NCBI RefSeq assembly: GCF_005768555.2
Contig: NZ_VCHX02000137.1
Location: forward strand, 1 to 59,302
Length of the DNA stretch: 59,302 nucleotides
From: Streptomyces sporangiiformans
GTDB taxonomy: Bacteria; Actinomycetota; Actinomycetes; Streptomycetales; Streptomycetaceae
Reading direction: 5' to 3'
Positions 8,323 through 16,390 of this stretch are shown one piece after another. The notes beneath the pieces are model-generated. The model saw only the letters and a program-made list of their open reading frames with translations, did not search any database and was not told where the DNA came from. Both the position numbers and the translations under genes were made by a program. The stretch's first letter is position 1. The number at the start of each line of letters is the position of its first letter.

Positions 8323-9834
8323 ATGACCGTACGGCGAGTAATGGGCATCGAGACGGAGTACGGGATCTCCGTCCCCGGCCACCCCAACGCCAATGCCATG
8401 CTCACCTCGTCCCAGATCGTCAACGCATACGCGGCGGCGATGCACCGGGCGCGCCGCGCCCGGTGGGACTTCGAGGAGGAGAACCCGCTGCGCGACGCGC
8501 GAGGCTTCGACCTCGCCCGCGAGGCCGCCGACGCCAGCCAGCTCACCGACGAGGACATTGGCCTGGCCAACGTCATCCTCACCAATGGAGCACGGCTGTA
8601 CGTGGACCACGCACATCCGGAGTACAGCGCACCGGAGGTCACCAACCCGCGCGACGCGGTCCTGTGGGACAAGGCCGGCGAGCGCATCATGGCGGAGGCC
8701 GCCGAACGCGCGGCACAGCTCCCCGGCGCCCAGCCGATCCACCTCTACAAGAACAACACCGACAACAAGGGTGCCTCCTACGGCACGCACGAGAACTACC
8801 TGATGAAGCGGGAAACCCCCTTCTCGGACATCGTGCGCCACCTCACGCCGTTCTTCGTGTCCCGCCAGGTCGTCACCGGCGCGGGCCGCGTCGGCCTCGG
8901 CCAGGACGGCCACGAGCACGGCTTCCAGCTCAGCCAGCGCGCGGACTACTTCGAGGTCGAGGTAGGCCTGGAGACCACCCTCAAGCGGCCCATCATCAAC
9001 ACACGCGACGAGCCGCACGCGGACGCCGAGAAATACCGCCGCCTCCACGTGATCATCGGCGACGCGAACCTCTCGGAGATCTCCACCTACCTCAAGCTCG
9101 GCACCACGGCCCTGGTCCTCTCCATGATCGAGGACGGCTTCATCGCCGTGGACCTCGCCGTGGACCAGCCGGTACGCACGCTGCACCAGGTCTCCCACGA
9201 CGCCACCCTCAAACGTTTGATCACGCTCCGTAGCGGCCGGACGCTCACCGCGGTCCAGCTGCAGATGGAGTACTTCGAGCTGGCGCGCAAGTACGTCGAG
9301 GAGCGCTTCGGCGCGGACGCGGACGAGCAGACCAAGGACGTGCTCACCCGCTGGGAAGACGTCCTGGGCCGCCTGGAGAGCGATCCGATGAGCCTGGCCG
9401 GCGAGCTCGACTGGGTCGCCAAACGGGAGCTCATGGAGGGCTACCGACGCCGTGACAGCCTCGACTGGGACGCGGCCCGGCTGCACCTCGTCGACCTTCA
9501 GTACGCCGACGTGCGCCCCGAGAAGGGCCTCTACAACCGTCTGGCGGCCCGCGGCAAGATGAAGCGCCTGCTGAACGACGCGGACGTGCTGACGGCCCAG
9601 ACAAAGCCGCCGGAGGACACGCGGGCGTACTTCCGCGGCCGCTGCCTGGAGCAGTACGCCGACGACGTCGCGGCGGCCTCCTGGGACTCGGTGATCTTCG
9701 ATCTGCCGGGCCGGGACTCGCTGCAGCGCGTGCCAACCCTCGAACCCCTTCGCGGAACGCGTAATCACGTGAAGGAGCTCCTGGACCGCTGCCGCACGGC
9801 AGAAGACCTGGTCAGGGTCCTGTCGGGCGGCTGA
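8323..9834 (+). CDS. dop: Pup deamidase/depupylase Dop
   Basis: The 503-residue member of the carboxylate-amine ligase fold removes Pup from substrates and, where Pup ends in Gln, deamidates it. The N-terminal GIETEYGI holds the Mg-binding Glu (E10), and RLYVDHAHPEYSAPE holds the catalytic aspartate D95. NNTDNKGASYGTHENYL and RPIINTRDEPHA are family signatures. Residues 40-80, absent from PafA, form the Dop-specific loop. The AAGGAGGGC site precedes the ATG. Because the Pup gene here already encodes a terminal Glu, the main job of this enzyme is expected to be depupylation. Confidence 0.97.
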   Translation: MTVRRVMGIETEYGISVPGHPNANAMLTSSQIVNAYAAAMHRARRARWDFEEENPLRDARGFDLAREAADASQLTDEDIGLANVILTNGARLYVDHAHPEYSAPEVTNPRDAVLWDKAGERIMAEAAERAAQLPGAQPIHLYKNNTDNKGASYGTHENYLMKRETPFSDIVRHLTPFFVSRQVVTGAGRVGLGQDGHEHGFQLSQRADYFEVEVGLETTLKRPIINTRDEPHADAEKYRRLHVIIGDANLSEISTYLKLGTTALVLSMIEDGFIAVDLAVDQPVRTLHQVSHDATLKRLITLRSGRTLTAVQLQMEYFELARKYVEERFGADADEQTKDVLTRWEDVLGRLESDPMSLAGELDWVAKRELMEGYRRRDSLDWDAARLHLVDLQYADVRPEKGLYNRLAARGKMKRLLNDADVLTAQTKPPEDTRAYFRGRCLEQYADDVAAASWDSVIFDLPGRDSLQRVPTLEPLRGTRNHVKELLDRCRTAEDLVRVLSGG

Positions 9835-9847
9835 CCGGCCCCGGGAG

Positions 9848-9867
9848 CCCCCGTGAGCGCACGGGGG
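9848..9867 (+). terminator. Hairpin between dop and pup
   Basis: CCCCCGTG and CACGGGGG (9848-9855 and 9860-9867) form an 8-bp stem with a 4-nt loop, 14 bases after the dop stop. A weaker 6-bp hairpin GACCCT/AGGGTC lies at 9948-9965 just before pup. Either could modulate the dop/pup ratio. Confidence 0.5.
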
Positions 9868-10000
9868 CCGGCGGGGTGGAAAGACGCGGCGTCCGGGAAT
9901 CATCGAGGTGGTCCCCGGACGTTGGAGTAACTGCGGGGCCGATGTCGGACCCTGCTTGTAGGGTCTGATCAAGAACGTCGAACCGAGCGGGGTGAGGGTT

Positions 10001-10219
10001 ATGGCGACCAAGGACACCGGCGGCGGGCAGCAGAAGGCCACGCGTTCCACCGAGGAGGTCGAGGAGACCGCGCAGGAGGCGGAGGCCTCGGAGGACCTCA
10101 AGGAGCGCCAGGAGAAGCTGAGCGACGACGTCGATTCCGTGCTCGACGAAATCGATGATGTGCTCGAAGAGAACGCCGAGGACTTCGTGCGGTCCTTCGT
10201 TCAGAAGGGCGGGGAGTGA
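10001..10219 (+). CDS. pup: Prokaryotic ubiquitin-like protein Pup
   Basis: The 72-residue, highly charged, largely disordered protein is attached by its C-terminal glutamate to substrate lysines by PafA. The helix-forming centre SDDVDSVLDEIDDVLEE and the C-terminal FVRSFVQKGGE are clear. The last codon is GAG (Glu) followed by TGA, so this Pup does not need deamidation before ligation, unlike the GGQ form of mycobacteria. The ATG at 10001 gives the usual N-terminus MATKDTGGG; a GTG three codons upstream is in frame and not needed. Confidence 0.97.
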   Translation: MATKDTGGGQQKATRSTEEVEETAQEAEASEDLKERQEKLSDDVDSVLDEIDDVLEENAEDFVRSFVQKGGE

Positions 10220-10256
10220 CTTTCCCTTCGATTCGAAGGTAAGCGGGGGGTGAGGG

Positions 10257-10759
10257 TTGCTCGGCGAGGAAGATGTGAAGCGTTGCTCGCGGTGTAAGCA
10301 GCACAAGCCGCGAGCAGCCTTCGCGAGCAACAAGGCGATGCGCGATGGCCTCCAGGCGTACTGCCGGGAATGCTCGGCGCAGGATCAAGCCGCATGCCGA
10401 GGTGGGATCGCGATAGAACAGCCTCCGACGGCCTGTCCACCCGTTGCGAGGCCTGTCGAGCCATCGAAGCGCGTGAAGGCCACCTAAAGCGTCAATACGG
10501 CATCACGGTGGCTGAACGTGACGAGATGGCCACCTCTCAAATGGGGCTCTGCGTGATCTGTCCAAAGGCTCCGGCCATTCATGTGGATCACTGCCACGAG
10601 ACGGGTAGGGTCCCTGGCGTACTGTGCTTCAACTGCAATTCGGCCATCGGCAAGTTGGGAGATGATCCCGACGCTGTTCGTCGGGCTGCCGCCTACTTGG
10701 AAGGATCCTCGTGGAAGCCAACACTCGTAGCACCGGGCGTCTACCAGCTGCCTTCCTGA
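10257..10759 (+). pseudogene. Broken endonuclease VII/HNH-like gene
   Basis: Two reading frames together encode one zinc-type endonuclease. Frame one, from 10257 (TTG) or 10275 (GTG), gives RCSRCKQHKPRAAF and AYCRECSA, then loses meaning. The other frame gives WDRDRTASDGLSTRCEACRA from about 10403, then CVIC, HVDHCH and VLCFNCNSAIGKLGDD, the endonuclease VII core, through to a stop at 10757-10759. The frame changes between about 10380 and 10403. Spacing suggests that a second Cys-x2-Cys finger, parallel to the first, has lost its front half, so a deletion plus frameshift is likely. The 3' end overlaps prcB by 49 bases and carries its ribosome binding site. A sequencing error cannot be excluded. 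Confidence 0.75.
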
Positions 10760-11556
10760 CGCCTGGGTCGTCCTCCTTCATGGACTTCCTGTCCCAGCAC
10801 CAGCCGGAGATGCTCCCGGGCAAGCGGCAGTTGCCGCCTGTCCAGGGCGTGATCGAGGCGCCGCACGGCACGACGATCGTCGCCGCCACGTTCCCCGGCG
10901 GTGTCGTGCTCGCCGGTGACCGGCGAGCCACGATGGGTAACGTCATCGCGCAGCGTGACATCGAGAAGGTGTTCCCGGCCGACGAGTACTCGGCGGTGGG
11001 TATCGCCGGTACGGCGGGGCTGGCCGTGGAGATGGTCAAGCTCTTCCAGCTGGAGCTGGAGCATTTCGAGAAGGTGGAGGGCGCCCAGCTGTCCCTGGAG
11101 GGCAAGGCGAACCGCCTGTCGACGATGATCCGGTCCAATCTCGCCATGGCCATGCAGGGCCTGGCCGTGGTTCCGCTGTTCGCGGGGTACGACGTGGACC
11201 GCGAGAAGGGCCGCATCTTCTCGTACGACGTGACGGGTGGCCGCTCGGAGGAGTCGGGTTTCGCGGCCACGGGCTCCGGTTCGATCTTCGCGCGCGGTGC
11301 CATGAAGAAGCTCTACAGCGAGAATCTGAACGAGCAGCAGGCGACGACGCTGGTTGTGCAGGCCCTGTATGACGCGGCCGACGACGACTCGGCGACGGGA
11401 GGTCCGGATGTCGCCCGCCGGATCTACCCGATCGTCACCGTGATCACCGAGGAGGGTTTCCGCCGGCTCACCGACGAGGAGTCCTCCGAGATCGCCCGCT
11501 CGATCCTGGAGCGGCGCCTGGAGCAGCCCGACGGCCCGCGCGCCGCGCTGCTCTGA
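10711..11556 (+). CDS. prcB: 20S proteasome beta subunit
   Basis: The 281-residue precursor has a propeptide of about 53 residues ending PHG and a new N-terminus at T54 (TTIVAATFPGG), the catalytic threonine nucleophile. GGVVLAGDRRATMG carries the conserved Asp/Arg region with the lysine-equivalent site further on, and GSGSIFARGAMKKL is typical. It forms the inner rings of the core particle. The GTG at 10711 follows GGAAGGA and lies inside the 3' end of the broken endonuclease gene. It is followed by prcA after 59 bases, so they should be co-transcribed. Confidence 0.97.
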   Translation: MEANTRSTGRLPAAFLTPGSSSFMDFLSQHQPEMLPGKRQLPPVQGVIEAPHGTTIVAATFPGGVVLAGDRRATMGNVIAQRDIEKVFPADEYSAVGIAGTAGLAVEMVKLFQLELEHFEKVEGAQLSLEGKANRLSTMIRSNLAMAMQGLAVVPLFAGYDVDREKGRIFSYDVTGGRSEESGFAATGSGSIFARGAMKKLYSENLNEQQATTLVVQALYDAADDDSATGGPDVARRIYPIVTVITEEGFRRLTDEESSEIARSILERRLEQPDGPRAALL

Positions 11557-11615
11557 CAGCGGCCCTTCTCTTATCAGGTGGTCCAGTGACTTCGACAGAA
11601 AGGGACGGATAACCG

Positions 11616-12410
11616 GTGTCGACGCCGTTCTATGTCTCACCCCAGCAGGCCATGGCCGACCGGGCGGAGTACGCCCGGAAGGGTATCGCCCGGGGCCGCA
11701 GCCTTGTGGTGCTGCAGTTCGCCGACGGGATTGTGTTCGTCGGTGAGAACCCGTCCCGTGCGCTGCACAAGTTCAGCGAGATCTATGACCGGATCGGTTT
11801 CGCGGCCGCCGGTAAGTACAACGAGTACGAGAATCTCCGCATTGGTGGTGTCCGGTATGCGGACCTGCGGGGTTATACCTATGACCGTGATGATGTGACC
11901 GCCCGCGGTCTCGCCAATGTCTATGCGCAGACGCTCGGCACCATCTTCTCCAGTGCGGCTGAGAAGCCGTATGAGGTGGAGCTTGTGGTGGCCGAGGTGG
12001 GTGAGACGCCGGAGGGTGACCAGATCTACCGGTTGCCGCATGACGGGTCGATCGTGGATGAGCACGGTTCGGTGGCGGTCGGCGGCAATGCGGAGCAGAT
12101 CAGCAGCTATCTGGATCAGCGTCACCGGGAGGGTATGACGCTCGCGGAGGCGCTGAAGCTGGCTGTTCAGGCTCTGTCGCGTGACACGAACGGCAGTGAG
12201 CGGGAGATTCCCGCGGAGCGTCTGGAGGTTGCGGTCCTGGACCGTACGCGTCCGCAGCAGCGCAAGTTCAGGCGCATTGTGGGCCGTCAGCTGTCCCGCC
12301 TGCTGGCGGGGGACGGTACGGGTGCGGAGTCGGAGGCGGAGGCCGAGGGCGATTCCGAGGACTCCGCCGGGAGCTCCGGGGGCGCAGGGGGCTCCGAGGA
12401 CGAGAAGTAG
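11616..12410 (+). CDS. prcA: 20S proteasome alpha subunit
   Basis: The 264-residue alpha subunit forms the outer gating rings. YVSPQQAMADRAEYARKGIA is the N-terminal helix, followed by GRSLVVLQFADGIVFVGEN. It lacks the catalytic threonine, as expected. The tail after about residue 232 is acidic, Gly/Ser-rich and probably disordered. The start is GTG, with AAAGGGA upstream. Third codon positions here contain many T and G (runs of TAT, GGT, GAT) compared with the C-rich arc and dop. ARC docks on this ring through its QYL terminus. Confidence 0.96.
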   Translation: MSTPFYVSPQQAMADRAEYARKGIARGRSLVVLQFADGIVFVGENPSRALHKFSEIYDRIGFAAAGKYNEYENLRIGGVRYADLRGYTYDRDDVTARGLANVYAQTLGTIFSSAAEKPYEVELVVAEVGETPEGDQIYRLPHDGSIVDEHGSVAVGGNAEQISSYLDQRHREGMTLAEALKLAVQALSRDTNGSEREIPAERLEVAVLDRTRPQQRKFRRIVGRQLSRLLAGDGTGAESEAEAEGDSEDSAGSSGGAGGSEDEK

Positions 12411-12430
12411 CGGGTTTCTCTCGCCTGTTC

Positions 12431-12462
12431 GTGTGCCCCGGCCGTCTGTGGCCGGGGCACAC
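12431..12462. terminator. Bidirectional terminator between prcA and the LacI regulator
   Basis: Perfect 13-bp arms (12431-12443 and 12450-12462, GTGTGCCCCGGCC and its complement) enclose 6 nt. The two flanking genes converge here. Confidence 0.85.
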
Positions 12463-12467
12463 GGCGT

Positions 12468-13484
12468 TCAGGGCAGGTGTGGCGGCGCCGTGGAGCCTCG
12501 TACGACGAGTTCGACGGGGATGTCGCCGTCGGCGGGTGTGCGGCCGTCCAGGACGGTGAGGAGTGCCTTCATGCCGCGTTCGCCGAAGAGTTCGGCGTCC
12601 AGGCGTACGGTCGTCAGTTCTGGGTCGATGGCGGTGGCGATAGCCAGGTCGTCGACTCCGGTGATGGAGAGGTCGTCGGGGATGCGCAGGCCGAGCCGTC
12701 GGGCCGCTTTGTAGGCGCCGACGGCCAGTTTGTCGTCGTCGCAGACGAGTGCGGTGGGCCGGGGGCCGGGGGCGGCGAGGGCGGTCTCGGCTGCCGTGAG
12801 GGCGCCTTCGATGGTGATCGGTGCGGCGATGGTGCGTACCTGGGCGCCGGGGGTCTTGCTCACGCGTGTGGCGAGTTCGTCCGCGCGTATGTCGAAGGTC
12901 CAGGAGGCGATGTCGGCCGCCAGATGGAGGAAGCGGCGGTGGCCGAGGCCGAGCAGGTGTTCCGCTACCTGTCGCATGCCGTCTCTGATGTCGAGGTTGA
13001 CGGTTGCGGCGCCGAGGCTGCCGTCGGGGTCGCTGTCGAGCATGACGAGGGGCAGCTGGTCGCCGTGGATCGCGGTGAGTGCGTCGGCGGCCATGGAGGA
13101 GGCGATCACGCCGTCCAGGGCGGCGGGTGCCGATCCGAAGGGGTCGCGGGCGGGGCCGATGCCTTGGGGTGAGGGGTAGAGGACGACGCCGAAGTCGTGT
13201 TCGGCGGCGACGCGGGCGGCGCCGGTGTAGACGCCGGCGAAGAATTCGGTGGTCAGGGCGGGCACGACGAGCAGTACGGTGCGTGTGCGGCCGAGGCGGA
13301 GGTTGCGGGCGGCGAGGTTGGGCCGGTAGCCGAGTTCCTGTGCGGCTTGGCGGACTCGGTCGGCTGTGGCCTCGGAGACCCGCCCGCGCCATTTCTCGCC
13401 GAGTACGAGTGAGACGGCGGCCTGGGAGACGCCGGCGGCGTGGGCGACGTCACGGCTTGTGGGGCGCGTGCTACCTCGTGCCAC
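12468..13484 (-). CDS. LacI family transcriptional regulator
   Basis: The helix-turn-helix TSRDVAHAAGVSQAAVSLVL and hinge region YRPNLAARNLR lead into a periplasmic-binding-like effector domain with PTALVCDDDKLAVGAY and LSITGVDDLAIA. From the GTG at 13484 the protein has 338 residues, the usual LacI length. An in-frame ATG at 13526 would add 14 residues (MCAVRESRRKNRST) and would put the start at the edge of the putative operator. It is divergent from the MFS transporter and probably controls it and itself. The effector is unknown, perhaps a sugar. Together with the transporter it lies between prcA and pafA. Confidence 0.88.
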   Translation of the reverse strand: MARGSTRPTSRDVAHAAGVSQAAVSLVLGEKWRGRVSEATADRVRQAAQELGYRPNLAARNLRLGRTRTVLLVVPALTTEFFAGVYTGAARVAAEHDFGVVLYPSPQGIGPARDPFGSAPAALDGVIASSMAADALTAIHGDQLPLVMLDSDPDGSLGAATVNLDIRDGMRQVAEHLLGLGHRRFLHLAADIASWTFDIRADELATRVSKTPGAQVRTIAAPITIEGALTAAETALAAPGPRPTALVCDDDKLAVGAYKAARRLGLRIPDDLSITGVDDLAIATAIDPELTTVRLDAELFGERGMKALLTVLDGRTPADGDIPVELVVRGSTAPPHLP

Positions 13485-13528
13485 CGTCGACCTGTTCTTT
13501 CTTCTGGACTCGCGGACAGCGCACATGG

Positions 13529-13560
13529 TACGTATGGCCAGAGCAGTTATACGTAAAACT
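13529..13560. promoter_or_regulatory. Putative LacI operator pair
   Basis: A 16-bp near-perfect palindrome AGTTATACGTAAAACT (13545-13560, one mismatched pair) is centred on TACGTA. A second TACGTA lies at 13529-13534, with centres 21 bp apart, about two helical turns. Both are in the divergent gap between the LacI-type gene and the MFS gene. Confidence 0.5.
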
Positions 13561-13592
13561 TCGACTGTGACCGGCTACGAGAAGGGCAGGGA

Positions 13593-14852
13593 ATGGCCTC
13601 GCGTTATCTGGAGATCCTCAGGACGAGGCACGCCGTCCGGCTGCTCGTGGGCACCCTCGTGGGACGGCTGCCGAACGCGACGGCCCCGATCGCCGTCCTG
13701 CTGTTCATCCGCGCGGAGGGCGGCAGTTACAGCCTCGCCGGCGCGCTCGCCGCGGCCTACGGTGTGTCGAACGCCGTGGGGCAGCCGGTGCTCGGCCGTC
13801 TCGTGGACTTCTACGGGCAGCCGCGCGTGCAGCTGCCCGCCGCGGTCGTGTCGGCCCTCGGCATGGCCGTCTTCGCCTTCACCGGCACCGAGCCGCTGCC
13901 GCTCGCGTACGCGATGATGGTGGTCGCCGGGTTCTTCACGCCGCCCCTGGAGGGCGGTCTGCGGGCGCTGTGGCCCTCAGTCCTCCGTAAGGAGGACCAG
14001 GTGCCCATGGCGTACGCGATGGACGCGGTGGCGCAGGAGGTGATGTTCACCGTCGGGCCCTTGCTGGTCACGCTGTGCGTGTCGCTGTGGTCGGCGCAGG
14101 CCGCGCTCCTGGTCCTGAACGTGCTCGGGATCCTCGGGGCACTCTCCGTGGTCGTCTCGCGGCCCTCGCGCGCGTGGCGTTCGGCGCCGCGGGAGGCGCA
14201 CTGGCTGGGCGCGCTGCGCTCGCCCGGCCTTCTCGCTCTGCTCGGCGCGTTTCTCTTCGTCGGCATGGCGCTGGGCTCCATCGCGGTCGCGGCTGTGTCG
14301 TACGCGGACGACCATGGCGGGGACTCGACGTACGGCTGGCTGATGGCGGCCATCGGGCTCGGCGCACTCGTCGGCGGCAGTGTGTACGGGGCGCGGCAGT
14401 GGAGTGGTGCTCCGGAGCGGCGGCTGCGTGTGCTCGTGGCGCTGTTGGCGGTCTTTTACGTGCCGCTGATGCTCATGCCCGGTGTGGTGGTGATGACGGC
14501 GCTCACGGCGCTTGCCGGGGTCTTCCTCGCGCCCTGTATCGCCTGTTCCTTCGTCATCGTCGACCGGCATGCGCCGCGGGGCACGGTCACGGAGGCGTTC
14601 TCCTGGTTGGTGACGACGTTCATGGTGGGCTCGTCGGTGGGAACGGGCCTGGCGGGACCGGTCGTCGAGTGGGGCGGGGCGGTTTGGGGCTTCGCGGTCC
14701 CGGGTGCCGCGGGGGCCCTTGCGCTGGTTGTTCTGCTGGCCACGGTGCGGGTCCTCACAGCTGTGGGCGGCGGTGACGTGGTGGCAGCCGCTTCGGAAAA
14801 TGATCGAAACGGTGCAGCCGAACCCCGTTTCAGCACCGGGCATCAGGCGTAA
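13593..14852 (+). CDS. MFS family transporter
   Basis: A 419-residue integral membrane protein with about twelve hydrophobic segments in two halves. NAVGQPVLGRLVDFYGQPRV is the loop 2-3 motif of the major facilitator superfamily. Its closest general look is of the sugar-efflux or drug-efflux type; no substrate is supported. A GAAGGGCAGGGA stretch precedes the ATG at 13593. It is divergent from, and probably controlled by, the LacI regulator. pafA starts 9 bases after its stop, so pafA may be read through from this promoter, which would tie Pup ligation to the transporter signal unless pafA has its own promoter inside the 3' end. Confidence 0.85.
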   Translation: MASRYLEILRTRHAVRLLVGTLVGRLPNATAPIAVLLFIRAEGGSYSLAGALAAAYGVSNAVGQPVLGRLVDFYGQPRVQLPAAVVSALGMAVFAFTGTEPLPLAYAMMVVAGFFTPPLEGGLRALWPSVLRKEDQVPMAYAMDAVAQEVMFTVGPLLVTLCVSLWSAQAALLVLNVLGILGALSVVVSRPSRAWRSAPREAHWLGALRSPGLLALLGAFLFVGMALGSIAVAAVSYADDHGGDSTYGWLMAAIGLGALVGGSVYGARQWSGAPERRLRVLVALLAVFYVPLMLMPGVVVMTALTALAGVFLAPCIACSFVIVDRHAPRGTVTEAFSWLVTTFMVGSSVGTGLAGPVVEWGGAVWGFAVPGAAGALALVVLLATVRVLTAVGGGDVVAAASENDRNGAAEPRFSTGHQA

Positions 14853-14861
14853 TGTTCAGTC

Positions 14862-16223
14862 ATGGACCGCCGCATTTTCGGGCTGGAGAACGAGTACGGC
14901 GTCACATGTACGTTCAGGGGACAGCGCCGCCTGTCTCCTGACGAGGTGGCGCGGTACCTCTTCCGCCGTGTCGTGTCATGGGGCCGCAGCAGCAATGTCT
15001 TTCTGCGAAACGGCGCCCGCCTCTATCTCGACGTGGGATCACATCCGGAATACGCGACTCCCGAATGTGACAACGTGACAGAGCTTGTCACCCACGACAA
15101 GGCGGGCGAGCGCATTCTGGAAGGACTCCTGGTAGACGCCGAACGACGCCTGCACGAGGAAGGAATCGCGGGCGACGTCTACCTCTTCAAGAACAACACC
15201 GACTCGGCGGGCAACTCCTACGGCTGCCACGAGAACTATCTGGTGGCCCGCCACGGGGAGTTCTCCCGGCTCGCGGACATCCTCATCCCGTTCCTTGTCA
15301 CCAGGCAGCTCCTCTGTGGTGCCGGCAAGGTGCTGCAGACTCCGCGCGGCGCGGTGTACTGCGTCAGTCAGCGGGCCGAGCACATCTGGGAGGGCGTCTC
15401 CTCGGCGACGACGCGTTCCCGGCCGATCATCAACACCCGGGACGAGCCGCACGCGGACGCGGAGCGCTACCGCCGGCTGCATGTGATCGTCGGTGACTCG
15501 AACATGTCCGAGACGACCATGCTCCTCAAGGTCGGTGCCACTGATCTGGTGCTGCGCATGATCGAGGCGGGCACGGTGATGCGTGACCTGACGCTGGAGA
15601 ACCCGATCCGGGCCATCCGCGAGGTCAGCCACGACATCACGGGCCGTCGCAAGGTTCGCCTGGCCAGCGGCCGTGAGGCCTCGGCCCTGGAGGTTCAGCG
15701 CGAGTACTACGAGAAGGCCGTGGACTTCTGCGAGCGTCGCGGTATCCGCACCGGCACGGTCGAGCAGGTCCTCGAACTGTGGGGCCGTACGCTCGACGCG
15801 ATCGAGACGGAGGATCTCGACCGGATCGGTACGGAGATCGACTGGGTCATGAAGTACAAGCTCCTGGAGCGGTACCGCGCCAAGCACAACATGACGATGT
15901 CGCACCCGCGTGTCGCGCAGATAGACCTCGCCTACCACGACATCCACCGCCGCCGAGGTCTCTACTACCTGTTGGAGAAGAAGGGCCAAGCCGCTCGGAT
16001 CTGCAACGACCTGAAGATCTTCGAGGGCAAGTCCGTGCCGCCGCAGACCACCCGGGCCCGGCTGCGCGGCGACTTCATCCGGCGCGCGCAGGAACAGCGC
16101 CGGGATTTCACCGTCGACTGGGTCCATCTCAAGCTCAACGACCAGGCACAGCGCACCGTGTTGTGCAAGGACCCGTTCCGGTCCGTCGACGACCGGGTGG
16201 AGAAGCTCATCGCCGGAATGTGA
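14862..16223 (+). CDS. pafA: Pup--protein ligase PafA
   Basis: The 453-residue glutamine-synthetase-like ligase activates the C-terminal Glu of Pup with ATP and joins it to substrate lysines. IFGLENEYGVTC has the Mg-binding E9, and RLYLDVGSHPEYATPEC has the catalytic D57, the same numbering as in M. tuberculosis. KNNTDSAGNSYGCHENYL and RPIINTRDEPHADAERYRRL are shared with Dop, but the Dop loop is missing. It starts 9 bases after the MFS gene, and a long perfect hairpin follows. Confidence 0.97.
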   Translation: MDRRIFGLENEYGVTCTFRGQRRLSPDEVARYLFRRVVSWGRSSNVFLRNGARLYLDVGSHPEYATPECDNVTELVTHDKAGERILEGLLVDAERRLHEEGIAGDVYLFKNNTDSAGNSYGCHENYLVARHGEFSRLADILIPFLVTRQLLCGAGKVLQTPRGAVYCVSQRAEHIWEGVSSATTRSRPIINTRDEPHADAERYRRLHVIVGDSNMSETTMLLKVGATDLVLRMIEAGTVMRDLTLENPIRAIREVSHDITGRRKVRLASGREASALEVQREYYEKAVDFCERRGIRTGTVEQVLELWGRTLDAIETEDLDRIGTEIDWVMKYKLLERYRAKHNMTMSHPRVAQIDLAYHDIHRRRGLYYLLEKKGQAARICNDLKIFEGKSVPPQTTRARLRGDFIRRAQEQRRDFTVDWVHLKLNDQAQRTVLCKDPFRSVDDRVEKLIAGM

Positions 16224-16250
16224 GCCGGCCCCGGCTCGCGCCGGCCATTG

Positions 16251-16292
16251 CGCCCGATGCCCGGAGGCAGCACTGCCTCCGGGCATCGGGCG
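16251..16292 (+). terminator. Terminator after pafA
   Basis: Perfect 19-bp arms (16251-16269 and 16274-16292) with a 4-nt loop lie 27 bases after the pafA stop. Confidence 0.88.
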
Positions 16293-16390
16293 TAGGGGGC
16301 GGCGGCGCGTCTCGCGGCAATCCGAACAAGACCGCGTGCACGCCGTAGAGTGGCGGCCATTGCCCTGGCCCCAATCCCCCAGTTGGACTG

